From Saprospiraceae bacterium UBA7328 (lineage in GTDB: Bacteria > Bacteroidota > Bacteroidia > Chitinophagales > Saprospiraceae), in the NCBI GenBank assembly GCA_002471345.1, contig DKPS01000114.1, forward strand, positions 1-64,000: DNA of 64,000 nucleotides, in the 5' to 3' direction. A program made the translations under genes and the position numbers. Position 1 is the first letter of the stretch; each line of letters opens with the position of its first letter. The notes beneath the pieces were generated by a model, which was not told the origin of the DNA, ran no database searches, and saw only the letters and a program-made list of their open reading frames with translations. Shown one piece after another: positions 17,468 to 27,029 of this stretch.

Positions 17468-18715
17468 ATGAAATTAGATTTTCACCCAGAAAGTCATATG
17501 ATGACTCATGGTTACAAACCTGAGCTATCGGAAGGAGCTATCAAACCACCAGTGTTTCAGACATCTACTTTTGTCTTTAAAACAGCAGAAGAAGGTAAGG
17601 CATTTTTTGAAGCAGCATACGGACTAAGAAATCCTGAACCAAATGAAGAATTGGGCTTAATCTATAGCCGAATAAACAATCCAAATCTTCAAATTTTGGA
17701 AGAACGTCTTTGCCTTTTTGAGGGAGTGGAAGAGTGTGCATTTTTTGTCAGTGGTATGTCAGCCATCAGTACAGTTATGTTAGAATTTTTGAAACCAGGT
17801 GACTTGCTTTTGTATAGTTTGCCATTATATGGTGGAACAGATCATTTTATAAATCACTTCTTATCAAGCATTGGGGTTAAAAGTTTAGGTTTTCGACCCG
17901 ATCAGACGAAGGAAGAAATTATTAAAATGGTGGACGAAAGTGGCATGGCTCATAATCTTTCATTGATCTATGTGGAGACCCCAGCTAATCCTACAAACTC
18001 ACTAATTGATATCAGAATGTGCAGTGAGATAGCTGATCACTTTAAGGATCAAAATAGATCCGTATACTTGGCAGTTGATAATACATACATGGGGCCTCTT
18101 TGGTCCAAGCCTCATCAATGTGGTGCTGATATTGTAATCTATTCAGCCACAAAATATATAGGTGGGCATAGCGATTTATTAGCTGGGGCAATTCTTGGGT
18201 CAAGTGATATTATGCTGAGAATCAAGACATTGCGAACATTTTTAGGGAATAGAGCCAGTCCTCATACTTCCTGGTTGTTAATGAGAAGCCTAGAGACACT
18301 GAAGTTGCGGATGGAACAGCAAGCTAGGAATGCAAAAAAAGTTGCTGAGTATTTACGGGGTCATCCTAAAATTTCAAAGCTATATTATCTTGGTTTCCTC
18401 ACTGATTCATCAAAGGACTATGAAATATATCAAAAACAATATTCATCCCCAGGAGCAATGCTGGCATTTGAAATAGAAGGGAATGAGCCTGAAGCTTTTC
18501 GATTTTTAAATAATCTCAAATTGATAAAACTGGCAGTAAGTTTAGGAAGCACTGAGAGCCTTGTGCAACATCCAGCTTCCATGACCCATATTGCCATGTG
18601 CCCTGATTTGAAAAAATCAATAGGTATTACAGATAGTCTGGTAAGGTTGTCCATAGGTGTAGAACATTTTGAAGATCTTATCAAAGATATTGGGGCAGCT
18701 TTGGATGCAGTCTGA
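17468..18715 (+). CDS. Cys/Met metabolism PLP enzyme, probable methionine gamma-lyase
   Basis: From the ATG at 17468 (MKLDFHPES) the product is 415 residues. An in-frame TTG at 17435 is less likely. It is a fold-type I PLP enzyme of the cystathionine-gamma family with the PLP lysine in IYSATKYIGGHSD, and YSRINNPN, CAFFVSGMSA and GSTESLVQHPASMTH typical of the family. The long unprocessed N-terminus and HPASMTH favour methionine gamma-lyase or O-acetylhomoserine-type enzymes. The exact reaction is not provable by eye. It is divergent from the Lrp gene, a common arrangement for amino-acid-responsive catabolic genes. Confidence 0.82.
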   Translation: MKLDFHPESHMMTHGYKPELSEGAIKPPVFQTSTFVFKTAEEGKAFFEAAYGLRNPEPNEELGLIYSRINNPNLQILEERLCLFEGVEECAFFVSGMSAISTVMLEFLKPGDLLLYSLPLYGGTDHFINHFLSSIGVKSLGFRPDQTKEEIIKMVDESGMAHNLSLIYVETPANPTNSLIDIRMCSEIADHFKDQNRSVYLAVDNTYMGPLWSKPHQCGADIVIYSATKYIGGHSDLLAGAILGSSDIMLRIKTLRTFLGNRASPHTSWLLMRSLETLKLRMEQQARNAKKVAEYLRGHPKISKLYYLGFLTDSSKDYEIYQKQYSSPGAMLAFEIEGNEPEAFRFLNNLKLIKLAVSLGSTESLVQHPASMTHIAMCPDLKKSIGITDSLVRLSIGVEHFEDLIKDIGAALDAV

Positions 18716-19135
18716 TTAGGTCGGACATTAAGAGATGAAATATATATTTGATAAGTTGCTTAACCTTATCCAAAATGGTTAACTGATTAAATTTTCTTGC
18801 AAGTAAATGGAGATTCTGTGGAATAAGAACTATCAATCAGAATTTGTGAATTTTTAGAGAATTCAAAAATAATTTCTTAAAGGTTAAGATTTAGGACAAT
18901 ATTGTTGGTTAAATGGTCCTCTTATTTTTTAGTGCCAATCGATCGTCACTTCTTATATTGATAATGTAAATAAGGCATCAGAATTTGAGCATTCAATATT
19001 TCTATTGTGAATGGGAAAATCTATCAATCGAGATGTAAAATATTTAGTGCAGATCCCTAATCCAATGTAGGATATACTCACAAAGGAAAAATATGATTAG
19101 CTTTATGAAGTCTCAAAAAGAAGAAAAGAAGGATC
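18716..19135. other. Noncoding spacer, no recognisable feature
   Basis: This is 420 bp of AT-rich DNA between two co-directional genes. I found no frame, RNA gene or clear terminator in it. Confidence 0.5.
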
Positions 19136-20587
19136 ATGAGATACTCTGTTGTTCTTATAATTATTAGTTTTTGTCTATTCCATTCATGTACAAATAATGT
19201 AATGTTTGAGGATGCGGTTTGTGTCCAAAACATCACTATTATTGATCCTATTGATGGAGAAAGTTCTAATCAGACTCTAATCATCAAAGACGGCAGGATT
19301 CTTAAAATTGCACCCTCAAAAGAACTCCTTTTAGATCCTAAAAACAATATTATAGATGGCACTGGCAAATTCCTCATTCCTGGCCTTTGGGATGCTCATG
19401 TTCATTTTGATTATTTAGAAGAAATTGCTCCAAGGATGTTGGATCTTTTCTTTTGTTATGGTATCACAAGTGTAAGAGATATAGGGGGAAGGATTGAGAA
19501 AGTGAAGTACTATAAGGATCTAGCTTTAGAGGATCCGAAGAACATGCCACGTGTCAAAATTGCTGGACCCCTTCTAGACGGAATGCCAAATGTATATGAT
19601 GGTAGTCGGCCACAAAATCCACCACTTTCTGTAGGGTTGGCAACTGTTCAGGACGTAGATGATATGATAGAATCATTAGTGACTGAGGATGTAGATTTGC
19701 TTAAAGCCTATGAGATGCTGACTCCTGATCAATTCGCTAAAGTGACAGAGAAAGCGAAGGAAAAAGGTTTAAAAGTTACTGGTCATGTACCGCTTAGCAT
19801 GGATGTAATATCAGCATCAAATGCAGGTATGAATAGTATGGAACATTTGAGAAACTTAGAGTTGTCTTGTGCTTCTAACTCTGTGGAATTGTTGTCACAA
19901 AGGCAGACATTACTTTTTGATGGAAAAGGTGATACAGGGGCAGTTTTGAGATCTAGAATTCATACAGCCCAAAGACAAAATGCAATAGAAAATTATGATG
20001 AATCAGTAGCTGATAAGGTATTGAATGTTTTGGCAAAGAATGATACTTGGCAAATTCCTACTTTGGCACTAAATACGGCAAGAGTAGAAAAGCCATTCGT
20101 AAAGTCTACTTTTCAGGAGTCTTTTAAATATCTCCCTGTTGAAACTGAAAAGAGTTGGAAAGAAAATGTAGCATCATTCTCTGAGTTGCCATTGAGTGAG
20201 TTTAACATTAACTACAATAGATGGCTGCAAGATATGGTCAAGAATATCCATGAACATGAAATTCCAATCATGGCAGGTACAGACTGCCCTATTTTTTTTC
20301 TTACTCCAGGGTTAAGTCTTCATACTGAGTTAGAAGTGCTTGTAAGAGCTGGCTTGAGTACTTTGGAAGCTTTAAAAACAGCTACTTACAATCCGGCTAA
20401 GTATTTCAATATTGAAGGAGAATTAGGAAGTATTTCAGAAGGTAAGATTGCTGATTTATTGATTCTTAATACTAATCCATTGGATAATATTTCTAATACT
20501 CAAAGTGTGAATACTGTGATCAAGGATGGGAAGCTTCATAGTCGTGAGGACTTGGATAGGAGGTTGGAAGCATTGGATAAGATGTGA
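19136..20587 (+). CDS. Amidohydrolase-family lipoprotein (imidazolonepropionase/prolidase-like)
   Basis: The 483-residue product begins with a lipoprotein signal (lipobox LFHSC, Cys at residue 18). It continues as an amidohydrolase with metal ligands in DAHVHFD (about 86-92), KAYEML (possible carboxylated Lys), TGHVPLSMD, NSMEHLRN and AGTDCP. The C-terminal GSISEGKIADLLILNTNPL is the usual family ending. It is probably anchored in the periplasm or outer membrane and cleaves a cyclic amide or a dipeptide-like bond. The substrate is unknown. Confidence 0.85.
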   Translation: MRYSVVLIIISFCLFHSCTNNVMFEDAVCVQNITIIDPIDGESSNQTLIIKDGRILKIAPSKELLLDPKNNIIDGTGKFLIPGLWDAHVHFDYLEEIAPRMLDLFFCYGITSVRDIGGRIEKVKYYKDLALEDPKNMPRVKIAGPLLDGMPNVYDGSRPQNPPLSVGLATVQDVDDMIESLVTEDVDLLKAYEMLTPDQFAKVTEKAKEKGLKVTGHVPLSMDVISASNAGMNSMEHLRNLELSCASNSVELLSQRQTLLFDGKGDTGAVLRSRIHTAQRQNAIENYDESVADKVLNVLAKNDTWQIPTLALNTARVEKPFVKSTFQESFKYLPVETEKSWKENVASFSELPLSEFNINYNRWLQDMVKNIHEHEIPIMAGTDCPIFFLTPGLSLHTELEVLVRAGLSTLEALKTATYNPAKYFNIEGELGSISEGKIADLLILNTNPLDNISNTQSVNTVIKDGKLHSREDLDRRLEALDKM

Positions 20588-20654
20588 TAGAATAGGCAAA
20601 TTGACTCTTGTTGAATTGGGGAATACTAAGGAAAAAGGAGTGAGGTTTCTCAAT

Positions 20655-22040
20655 TTAAATACTACTAATTCTCCTGGCATCTACAAATTCACTCAGCCTT
20701 TTCATGGCTTCCTTCAAGACTTTTTTCTTTACAAAAGGATGAACCAATCTAAACTGTCCCATCTTAGAATGTCCAAAACCAATGCCTGGAGTAAGCAGTA
20801 TACCTGTATCATCGAATAGAGACTGCCATAAGGTAGATTCGCCTTGTGAAGTATTCTCTTCCAAAAATTCTGACATGTCCAGCCACACAAAAAGACTCCC
20901 ATGGGGAGGTACAAAAGGTATGTTCATTTTTTTTAGAGATTGTGAGACAATGGCATATGATTCAGTTAGTTTCTTCTGATTCTTTTTGATGAACGTCGTT
21001 AAGAACTTTTTGTCTTGGAAGACCTCAGAAAGAATCCATTGAGCATAATTACTCACCAGATGTGGAGCACTGATATTTTCAAACGCTGCCATCAAGGATT
21101 CATTCAAAGAATAGAGGAAGCCCACTCTAAACCCTGACATTCCAAAATCTTTTGAAAGGCCATATATCATGTGGAGATAATTACTTTTTTTATCATTCAT
21201 GATTCTTGCAAATGACTCAAATTCAATGTGTTGTGAATAATCTGATGCAATGTCAGCATGTTTGGTATCGATAAGAGAAAGCCCATACAATTCATTAACT
21301 ACAAGGTGAATTCTTTTGGTAATGCACCATTCAGCAATTTGTTGAAGCTTTTCCTGACTGTAGATGTGACCTGTTGGGTTATCAGGAGAAGTCAGTAAGA
21401 GCATATTAAACTTTTTCCCCTTTGACTTTAGGTCATTATAAGTTTGATTTAGATGGGTAATTGACAGTGGATGGGTATGGATGATTTCCTCGATATGGTG
21501 ATGAGTGAGAAGGTCATATCGCTCCACTTTGGCCTTGTTAAATATATCCTGAGTGTACACTGGGTAACTAGGAGCTGGAATCACAGCTACATCACCTGCA
21601 TCACATAAGATCCATGTAGTCAATTCAATAATTGCAGTAGCACCTGCTAATGCCGCGAGATGATCAGGATTCATTTTGACATGTGTCAATTGATCTTCAA
21701 GAAACTGAGCCATGATTTCTAAAAAAGCATTATCTCCTCTCATTCCTGTATATCCAGAAACCCAATCGGCCATTTTAGATGATCCTGCCACCTCCTCAAT
21801 TTTCTTTTTCATTATGGACCAGTTAAGGTTATTCTCGGCCATATTTAATGGGATCTGCCCATCAGGATTTCGATTTGGGTGCCATATATTGGCTTTAGCA
21901 GAAAAGAATACATTAAGATCTGGGCGCAGAGGTGTTAGTGTGGCTTCAATACCTCTTTTAGAGATGGATTGGCCATGAATTGGTGGTGATTTAGTAGAAG
22001 TACTTTTTGATTTTCCAAATAGTTTTTTAATTATGGACAT
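20655..22040 (-). CDS. Class I/II aminotransferase, ACC-synthase-like
   Basis: This 461-residue fold-type I PLP enzyme has an N-terminus (IWHPNRNPDGQIPLNMAENN) and PLP-lysine region (YGLSKDFGMSGFRVG) that resemble 1-aminocyclopropane-1-carboxylate synthases and their bacterial relatives. Further motifs are TSPDNPTGHIYS and the Arg near the end that holds the substrate carboxylate (GQFRLVHPF). It may act as a general aminotransferase. Real ACC synthase activity is not implied. The gene is convergent with the amidohydrolase gene. Confidence 0.8.
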   Translation of the reverse strand: MSIIKKLFGKSKSTSTKSPPIHGQSISKRGIEATLTPLRPDLNVFFSAKANIWHPNRNPDGQIPLNMAENNLNWSIMKKKIEEVAGSSKMADWVSGYTGMRGDNAFLEIMAQFLEDQLTHVKMNPDHLAALAGATAIIELTTWILCDAGDVAVIPAPSYPVYTQDIFNKAKVERYDLLTHHHIEEIIHTHPLSITHLNQTYNDLKSKGKKFNMLLLTSPDNPTGHIYSQEKLQQIAEWCITKRIHLVVNELYGLSLIDTKHADIASDYSQHIEFESFARIMNDKKSNYLHMIYGLSKDFGMSGFRVGFLYSLNESLMAAFENISAPHLVSNYAQWILSEVFQDKKFLTTFIKKNQKKLTESYAIVSQSLKKMNIPFVPPHGSLFVWLDMSEFLEENTSQGESTLWQSLFDDTGILLTPGIGFGHSKMGQFRLVHPFVKKKVLKEAMKRLSEFVDARRISSI

Positions 22041-22351
22041 ATGAGCTTCTGAGTTAAATAGTTGTAGCCTCTATTTAGGGCAAATTTATTATTACAATTC
22101 TTCTAATAGCTGATTAACTTAACCAAAAATCATCGGGATATTAAAATATACTCACTAATATTCAAACTTTTCCAACGGGAGTTGGGTATTTATTCATTTT
22201 CGGTTTAGTCAGTATCTTTATACTTTTCAGGATTTCGATATTAGGAAACTTGATTCTCAGATTCTACGATGAAAAAGCAGCACTGTATTTTAAGAGTCTA
22301 GGCTTGCTTTGTGTTATCAAAATTGTTGATTAACAACAGAAGATTCAAAAA
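22041..22351. other. Noncoding spacer, no recognisable feature
   Basis: This 311-bp stretch must contain the promoter of the minus-strand aminotransferase. I could not identify a convincing element in it. Confidence 0.4.
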
Positions 22352-22756
22352 TTATATGATGTTCTTATAGCTTTCATTTGATCTTATATGAACTAATTTG
22401 GATAGGAACATGAGAGCCATTTTCTTTGCCCTGTCAAGAGCTTCATCTGCTTTGGGCCCTTTGAAGTTTTCATTCACCGTATCATTGAAAAGTTTGATCC
22501 ATTTTTCAAAATGTTCTGAGAAAATGGGTAGAGATTGATGTTTTGAAAATGGGTTTCCTCTGTAGTCCATTTGCCCAAACAAAACAGTATTCCAAAAGCT
22601 ATACATCCGTTCAAGATGCTGAGGCCATTCATGTTCTTTGATTCTTGCAGCGAAGACTGCTCCAATTTTAGGATCTATTCTCACTTTTTCGTAGAATAAG
22701 TCTACGAGAATTTTAATATCAGCTTTATCATTAATATCCTTCAATTTTGTCATCAT
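22352..22756 (-). CDS. Group III truncated haemoglobin
   Basis: The 134-residue product has the group III trHb layout: LVDLFYEKVRIDPKIGAVF (helices A-B), WPQHLERMYSFWNTVLFG (C-E region), a KHQSLP segment, and the proximal His in SEHFEKWIKLFNDTV. It binds haem and probably O2 or NO in the cytoplasm, and the family is often linked to microaerobic respiration or NO handling. The start has two Met (MMTK). No partner gene is adjacent. Confidence 0.9.
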   Translation of the reverse strand: MMTKLKDINDKADIKILVDLFYEKVRIDPKIGAVFAARIKEHEWPQHLERMYSFWNTVLFGQMDYRGNPFSKHQSLPIFSEHFEKWIKLFNDTVNENFKGPKADEALDRAKKMALMFLSKLVHIRSNESYKNII

Positions 22757-23175
22757 GTATACGCTGTTGCAAATGAATTTTTAAATTATCTAAGAAATAT
22801 ATAGCCGATAAGACGAAGTGTTCAATCTTTTATGGTATTTGCGACTTAGCAAATTAATAAACTAAAATCAAATGCCTATTATAATTGACAAAAGCAGCTC
22901 ATTAAATGTACCGATATCAGGGCCTGTTGCAATTTTTGGATTAGAAATTTTCGAACCTAGATCTTTAATTTGATTCATTAACATTGGCAAGCTTGTATAA
23001 AAGCAGAATTGGGTGATCACCAAGGAGTGAAAGAGATTAAGCTGGATTCGAAAGAGAACATATTTTTGTCCTTTTAGATCAAAAAAGTATAATAAACTAT
23101 ATCCTCCTCTTTTCTAGCTCAGCTTTCATCTTCAAAAATATTAACTTGACAAATTATAGTAATTATCGTCGACTT
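22757..23175. other. Noncoding spacer between divergent genes
   Basis: This 419-bp region lies between the haemoglobin gene and the HpaB-type gene. It should contain both promoters, but I can name no specific element. No reading frame is convincing. Confidence 0.4.
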
Positions 23176-24708
23176 ATGATATCTGAACAGTTAACTTCTA
23201 AATCTGTATTCCAAGACAGAACTGAAAAATCGGTAGCTCAACAATGGGCAGATTTTTCACCCATTCAGACTGGAGATGATTACCTTGAAAGTATTCGTGA
23301 CAGGGGAACATTACTTTATTTATTTGGTGAAACAGTAGCTGAGCCTGCTGACCACCCTATCATTAAACCTTCAATCAATGCGCTGAAAAAAACATATGAT
23401 TTGGCAATTGAAGATCCTGATTTAGCTACGGCTTATTCTCCATACATTTCTGCCAATGTGAATCGGTTTTTGCACATTCCCCAAAGCCCTGAAGACCTAG
23501 TACAAAAGCATAAAATGCAACGCCGCCTCGGCCAGTTGACTGGCACATGTTTTCAGCGGTGTACAGGTTTGGATACCTTGAGCGTACTTCATTCTATCAC
23601 TTTCGATGTAGATCGAAAATATGGAACGGTATACCATCAGCGGTATATCGAGTTTCTCAAAAAAGCACAAAAGAATAATGTCCTAATTGCGGCAGGTATG
23701 ACAGATCCTAAGGGAGACAGAAGTAAACGTCCACATCAGCAAGTAGATCAAGATATGTTCATGAGAGTGGTGGAGCGCACAGATAAAGGTGTATATGTCA
23801 CTGGAGTAAAAGCACACATGACAGGTGGTTGGAATCAACATTGGATTTGCATAATGCCCACTATGAATATGCTAGAGGAAGATAAAGAATATGCTATTGT
23901 AGGAATGGTGCCTGTTCAAGCACAAGGTATTACTTATATCTATGGTAGGCAGTCTTGTGATATGAGAGGAATGGGTGGAGGTAATATTGATCAGGGCAAT
24001 GCAAATTATGGAGGGCAGGAAGTTCTTGTGTTTTTTGACAGAGTATTTATTCCTAATGAGCATGTATTTCTTGATGGAGAATATGAATTTGCTCGAGAAT
24101 TAGTCACTAGATTTACAGCATACCACAGAGCAAGTTATGTATGTAAGACTGGGCTTGGCGATGTAATAACGGGAGCTGCTGCGTCCATTGCTGATTATAA
24201 TGGGCTTGAAAATGTATCTCATATAAAAGATAAGTTAGTAGAGATGGTACACCTCAATGAGACTATCTATTCATCTGGTATTGCATCTGCACATGAAGCG
24301 AAAGAACTTGAATCAGGTGCATATATGAACGACACCATGCTCTCTAATGTATGCAAACATAATGTGACTCGATTTCCATTTGAATTATCGCGTATAGCCC
24401 AGGACATAGCAGGAGGTATTATGGTGACTATGCCATCAGAGGCTGATTACAAAAGTGAAGAAGTAGGTGAAATAGTAGATCGATTCTTGCGTGGTAGAGA
24501 TGACATCCCAACAGAAGATAGAATGCGTATTTTAAGATTAATTGAAAATATGACTCTTGGGAGGAATGCAGTTGGTTATTTGACAGAGTCCATGCATGGT
24601 GCAGGTTCACCTCAGGCACAACGTATTCAAATATTTAGAGGAATGAATGTAGAAGAAAAGAAGCAATTTGCTCGTGATTTGGCTGGTGTTAAGTCAGATA
24701 AACTCTAA
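23176..24708 (+). CDS. 4-hydroxyphenylacetate 3-hydroxylase (HpaB family)
   Basis: From the ATG at 23176 (MISEQLTSKS) the product is 510 residues. An in-frame TTG lies at 23146. It belongs to the FADH2-dependent two-component aromatic hydroxylases with an acyl-CoA-dehydrogenase fold: RNRF/NRFLHIP region, THQRYI-like (VYHQRYIEFL), GMTDPKGDRSKRPHQQ, VTGVKAHMTGG and a C-terminal RNAVGYLTESMHGAGSP. It would ortho-hydroxylate a phenol using FADH2 from a separate HpaC-type reductase, which is not encoded in this window. The aromatic substrate is inferred. Confidence 0.9.
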   Translation: MISEQLTSKSVFQDRTEKSVAQQWADFSPIQTGDDYLESIRDRGTLLYLFGETVAEPADHPIIKPSINALKKTYDLAIEDPDLATAYSPYISANVNRFLHIPQSPEDLVQKHKMQRRLGQLTGTCFQRCTGLDTLSVLHSITFDVDRKYGTVYHQRYIEFLKKAQKNNVLIAAGMTDPKGDRSKRPHQQVDQDMFMRVVERTDKGVYVTGVKAHMTGGWNQHWICIMPTMNMLEEDKEYAIVGMVPVQAQGITYIYGRQSCDMRGMGGGNIDQGNANYGGQEVLVFFDRVFIPNEHVFLDGEYEFARELVTRFTAYHRASYVCKTGLGDVITGAAASIADYNGLENVSHIKDKLVEMVHLNETIYSSGIASAHEAKELESGAYMNDTMLSNVCKHNVTRFPFELSRIAQDIAGGIMVTMPSEADYKSEEVGEIVDRFLRGRDDIPTEDRMRILRLIENMTLGRNAVGYLTESMHGAGSPQAQRIQIFRGMNVEEKKQFARDLAGVKSDKL

Positions 24709-24711
24709 TTT

Positions 24712-24740
24712 CTTTGAATTAAGCTCTATTTGTTTCAAAG
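24712..24740. terminator. Possible bidirectional terminator
   Basis: Arms CTTTGAA (24712-24718) and TTCAAAG (24734-24740) can pair around a 15-base loop, between the convergent HpaB-type and M23 peptidase genes. The stem is AT-rich and overlaps the peptidase stop codon, so this is a weak call. Confidence 0.35.
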
Positions 24741-25466
24741 GTTAGGCATTAGATATGTTAGAGGATCAACATGTTGGTTGTCATCCATAATTTCAAAATG
24801 TAGATGGGGAGCAGTGGACATTCCAGAATTCCCTACTTTTCCTATCATACTTCCTTTAAAGACTCTATCATTAACCGAGACATCTACTGAGGCAAGATGG
24901 TTGAATCGCGACGAGAATCTGGCATTATGTTCGACAATTATATATTTGCCTGCTTTCTCAGTGAATCCAGTTTCCTTTATTACCCCATCTCCTGTAGCAA
25001 GTACAGATGTCCCTATTTTTGCTTTTATATCTACTCCCTTATGAAGAACTGATGACATGAGAATTGGATGTTGTCTTATTCCAAATTTTGAACTAATCTG
25101 AGTAAATGCTTCTTCGAGGGGCCAACCATGAAGAACTGGTATGTTTTGAACAAACTCAATAGGCGCATTATCTTTGGTTTCAATCGCAACTTTATAAACC
25201 ATAAATGATAATAACATTAAGCCCATTATGGCAACTAATAGAGACCGATTTGTTCTTTTAGCATTTGCTTGATAGCTATAATCTGTCCGTGCTATATTTT
25301 GCAAGGTTTTGCGAATAGCTATTTGCGGACTGATATTTTGTCCAATCTGAGATTCTATATCGCACAAATAATGATCTACCATTTCTTCTAAGGCCTCACC
25401 TTCAGAAACTCCAGAGATGATTAATAATTCTCTGACCTGTTTTATAACTTCTGATGAATGATTCAT
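24735..25466 (-). CDS. M23 (LytM) metallopeptidase domain membrane protein
   Basis: The 243-residue product has an N-terminal cytoplasmic helical region (about 1-75), one membrane helix (about 79-95, SLLVAIMGLMLLSFMVYKV) and a C-terminal LytM domain. The domain shows the metal ligands in FGIRQHPI and HKGVDIKAK and the closing HLHFEI. The peptidase would face the periplasm and cut or bind peptidoglycan. Its start overlaps the stop of the PadR gene by four bases (ATGA), so the two are translationally coupled. Confidence 0.88.
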   Translation of the reverse strand: MNHSSEVIKQVRELLIISGVSEGEALEEMVDHYLCDIESQIGQNISPQIAIRKTLQNIARTDYSYQANAKRTNRSLLVAIMGLMLLSFMVYKVAIETKDNAPIEFVQNIPVLHGWPLEEAFTQISSKFGIRQHPILMSSVLHKGVDIKAKIGTSVLATGDGVIKETGFTEKAGKYIIVEHNARFSSRFNHLASVDVSVNDRVFKGSMIGKVGNSGMSTAPHLHFEIMDDNQHVDPLTYLMPNL

Positions 25467-25795
25467 GTGCTTAAATTTAATAATGCTCGAAGGTGACCTG
25501 TAAATTGTGAAAGCAAATGAATTTGAGAATTGACTTCTTGAATAGAGCTTACATTAATAGAGTAGTATTTTCTAGTTCGGCCATTGACCTTTTCCTTTGA
25601 TGAAATAATTAATCCCTCCTTTTCTAGTCTATGCAGAGTTGGGTAAATTGCCCCTTCTGTTAAAAGGATACTGTTATCTGTTTTCGTTTTAGCTTTCTGA
25701 CATATCTCATATCCATACATTTTACCATTATCTTTTAATAAGGCCAATACGATCGTATTGAGTGTACCATTAAGGAATTTTTTATTCGAATCCAT
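25463..25795 (-). CDS. PadR-family transcriptional regulator
   Basis: The 110-residue product is a PadR-like winged helix: LNGTLNTIVLALLKDNGKMYGYEICQ (starting at residue 8), LTEGAIYPTLHRLEKEGLI, and a β-wing with GRTRKYYSI. The C-terminal dimerisation helix is short. It lies between two M23 peptidase genes, overlapping both by 1 and 4 bases. In Firmicutes and Bacteroidota PadR genes of this size are often joined to a membrane partner gene, and here that partner is the M23 protein. Confidence 0.9.
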   Translation of the reverse strand: MDSNKKFLNGTLNTIVLALLKDNGKMYGYEICQKAKTKTDNSILLTEGAIYPTLHRLEKEGLIISSKEKVNGRTRKYYSINVSSIQEVNSQIHLLSQFTGHLRALLNLST

Positions 25796-26841
25796 TATCT
25801 GATTTGTATGATTTGTCCAATGCTGAGAATGGAATTTTGAGATATGTTATTCATACTACAGATTTCTTTGACCCTGAGGCTATATTTTAGAGCTATCTGA
25901 TAAAGAGTATCCCCTTTTCGTACTTTATGTTGTCTTGGTTCGGCATCCTGAGATGCTATGGCATCTTCTTCTGAGAAGAGTGGGACGATTTTACTTTTTC
26001 TATATGAGCTGTGCATTTTAGGTGATTTCCAACTATTACTCACCCATAAGTTTTCACCCCGTATAGTCTTGCTTCCATCAAAATTGAATACATATTCAGG
26101 ATGAATGCATATTCCTTTAAATCGAACCTCTAGATGAAGGTGACTCCCGCGACTGTTTCCAGTGTTTCCACCGAAACCGACAATCTGGCCTTCTGGTATA
26201 CTATCATTGGTTCTTACAGTATATGCAGATAAGTGTGCATATACAGTCTCCACATCATTTGAATGTCTGACCACTACTGTTTTGCCATGCCCCTTGCTAT
26301 AACCCACAAAACGCACCTTCCCAGGTAACACAGATCTTACAAAGTCTCCTGTGACGAGGTCGATATCAAGCCCTCTATGAGCGCCTCTTCTCCTTCTACC
26401 AAACCTTGAAGTAATGACAATATCATCATCCACAGGATGGGTGAAAGTCGTCTGATCAAACTTTATTTGGAATGGTACATTTATTTTGACATCCCTATAT
26501 GGATTGATTTTGTCTGATCGCCAATAGTCATCAATGTGGTCATGTTCTTCTTTGACCTTAAAGGACACTTCCATGACAGGAGCACACAGAATATGGTATT
26601 CAGATTCACTTATAACCTCATTTGTTTTTTCGTTTTTATAAGCTACATTTCCATCTAGGGTGATTTTTTCAAAAAAGACATCTGTTGAGTCTTTTGCGAT
26701 ATGGAGTGTATCAGATTCCTGACTATAAGCTACATTTTGGACTGTGCATATCAGTATAATACTGAAAGCAATCAAAATATTCTTTTTTAATAAAGGGTCA
26801 CTCTTAATTATAAATAGTCTCATTTTCATCATTGGCGACAA
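25795..26841 (-). CDS. M23 peptidase with C-terminal LysM domain
   Basis: The 348-residue product has a signal or membrane segment (about 20-40), a central LytM domain (TSRFGRRRRGAHRGLDIDL, then HSNDVETVYAHLS and RGSHLHLEVRF, about 150-250) and one C-terminal LysM domain (HKVRKGDTLYQIALKYSLRV, about 301-346). All expected metal ligands of M23 appear present. It probably trims peptidoglycan or activates amidases in the periplasm. Its stop and the PadR start share one base (TAATG), so the three genes form one unit. Confidence 0.88.
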   Translation of the reverse strand: MSPMMKMRLFIIKSDPLLKKNILIAFSIILICTVQNVAYSQESDTLHIAKDSTDVFFEKITLDGNVAYKNEKTNEVISESEYHILCAPVMEVSFKVKEEHDHIDDYWRSDKINPYRDVKINVPFQIKFDQTTFTHPVDDDIVITSRFGRRRRGAHRGLDIDLVTGDFVRSVLPGKVRFVGYSKGHGKTVVVRHSNDVETVYAHLSAYTVRTNDSIPEGQIVGFGGNTGNSRGSHLHLEVRFKGICIHPEYVFNFDGSKTIRGENLWVSNSWKSPKMHSSYRKSKIVPLFSEEDAIASQDAEPRQHKVRKGDTLYQIALKYSLRVKEICSMNNISQNSILSIGQIIQIR

Positions 26842-26971
26842 ATATACATAAGACTATTATGTATCGGCCATGTTGGTTTTTTCTTAACAGTTATTTAAAA
26901 GAATTTAGTTCTGGTTCTAGAAAGACTTCTGGAAATACTTGTTTTTTAATCAAATGAAAGGCAAAAGAAAA

Positions 26972-26998
26972 GAGCTATAATTTATCAAGTTATAGCTC
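26972..26998. terminator. Bidirectional intrinsic terminator
   Basis: A perfect 9-bp stem GAGCTATAA/TTATAGCTC with a 9-base loop lies 32 bp past the end of the TonB-receptor gene. On the minus strand it is followed by TTTTCTTTT, and on the plus strand by AT-rich DNA with seven T (27004-27011 region). It most likely ends the receptor transcript. Confidence 0.7.
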
Positions 26999-27029
26999 CT
27001 ATAAATTTTTTTAGTACTCTTCTTTTCTA

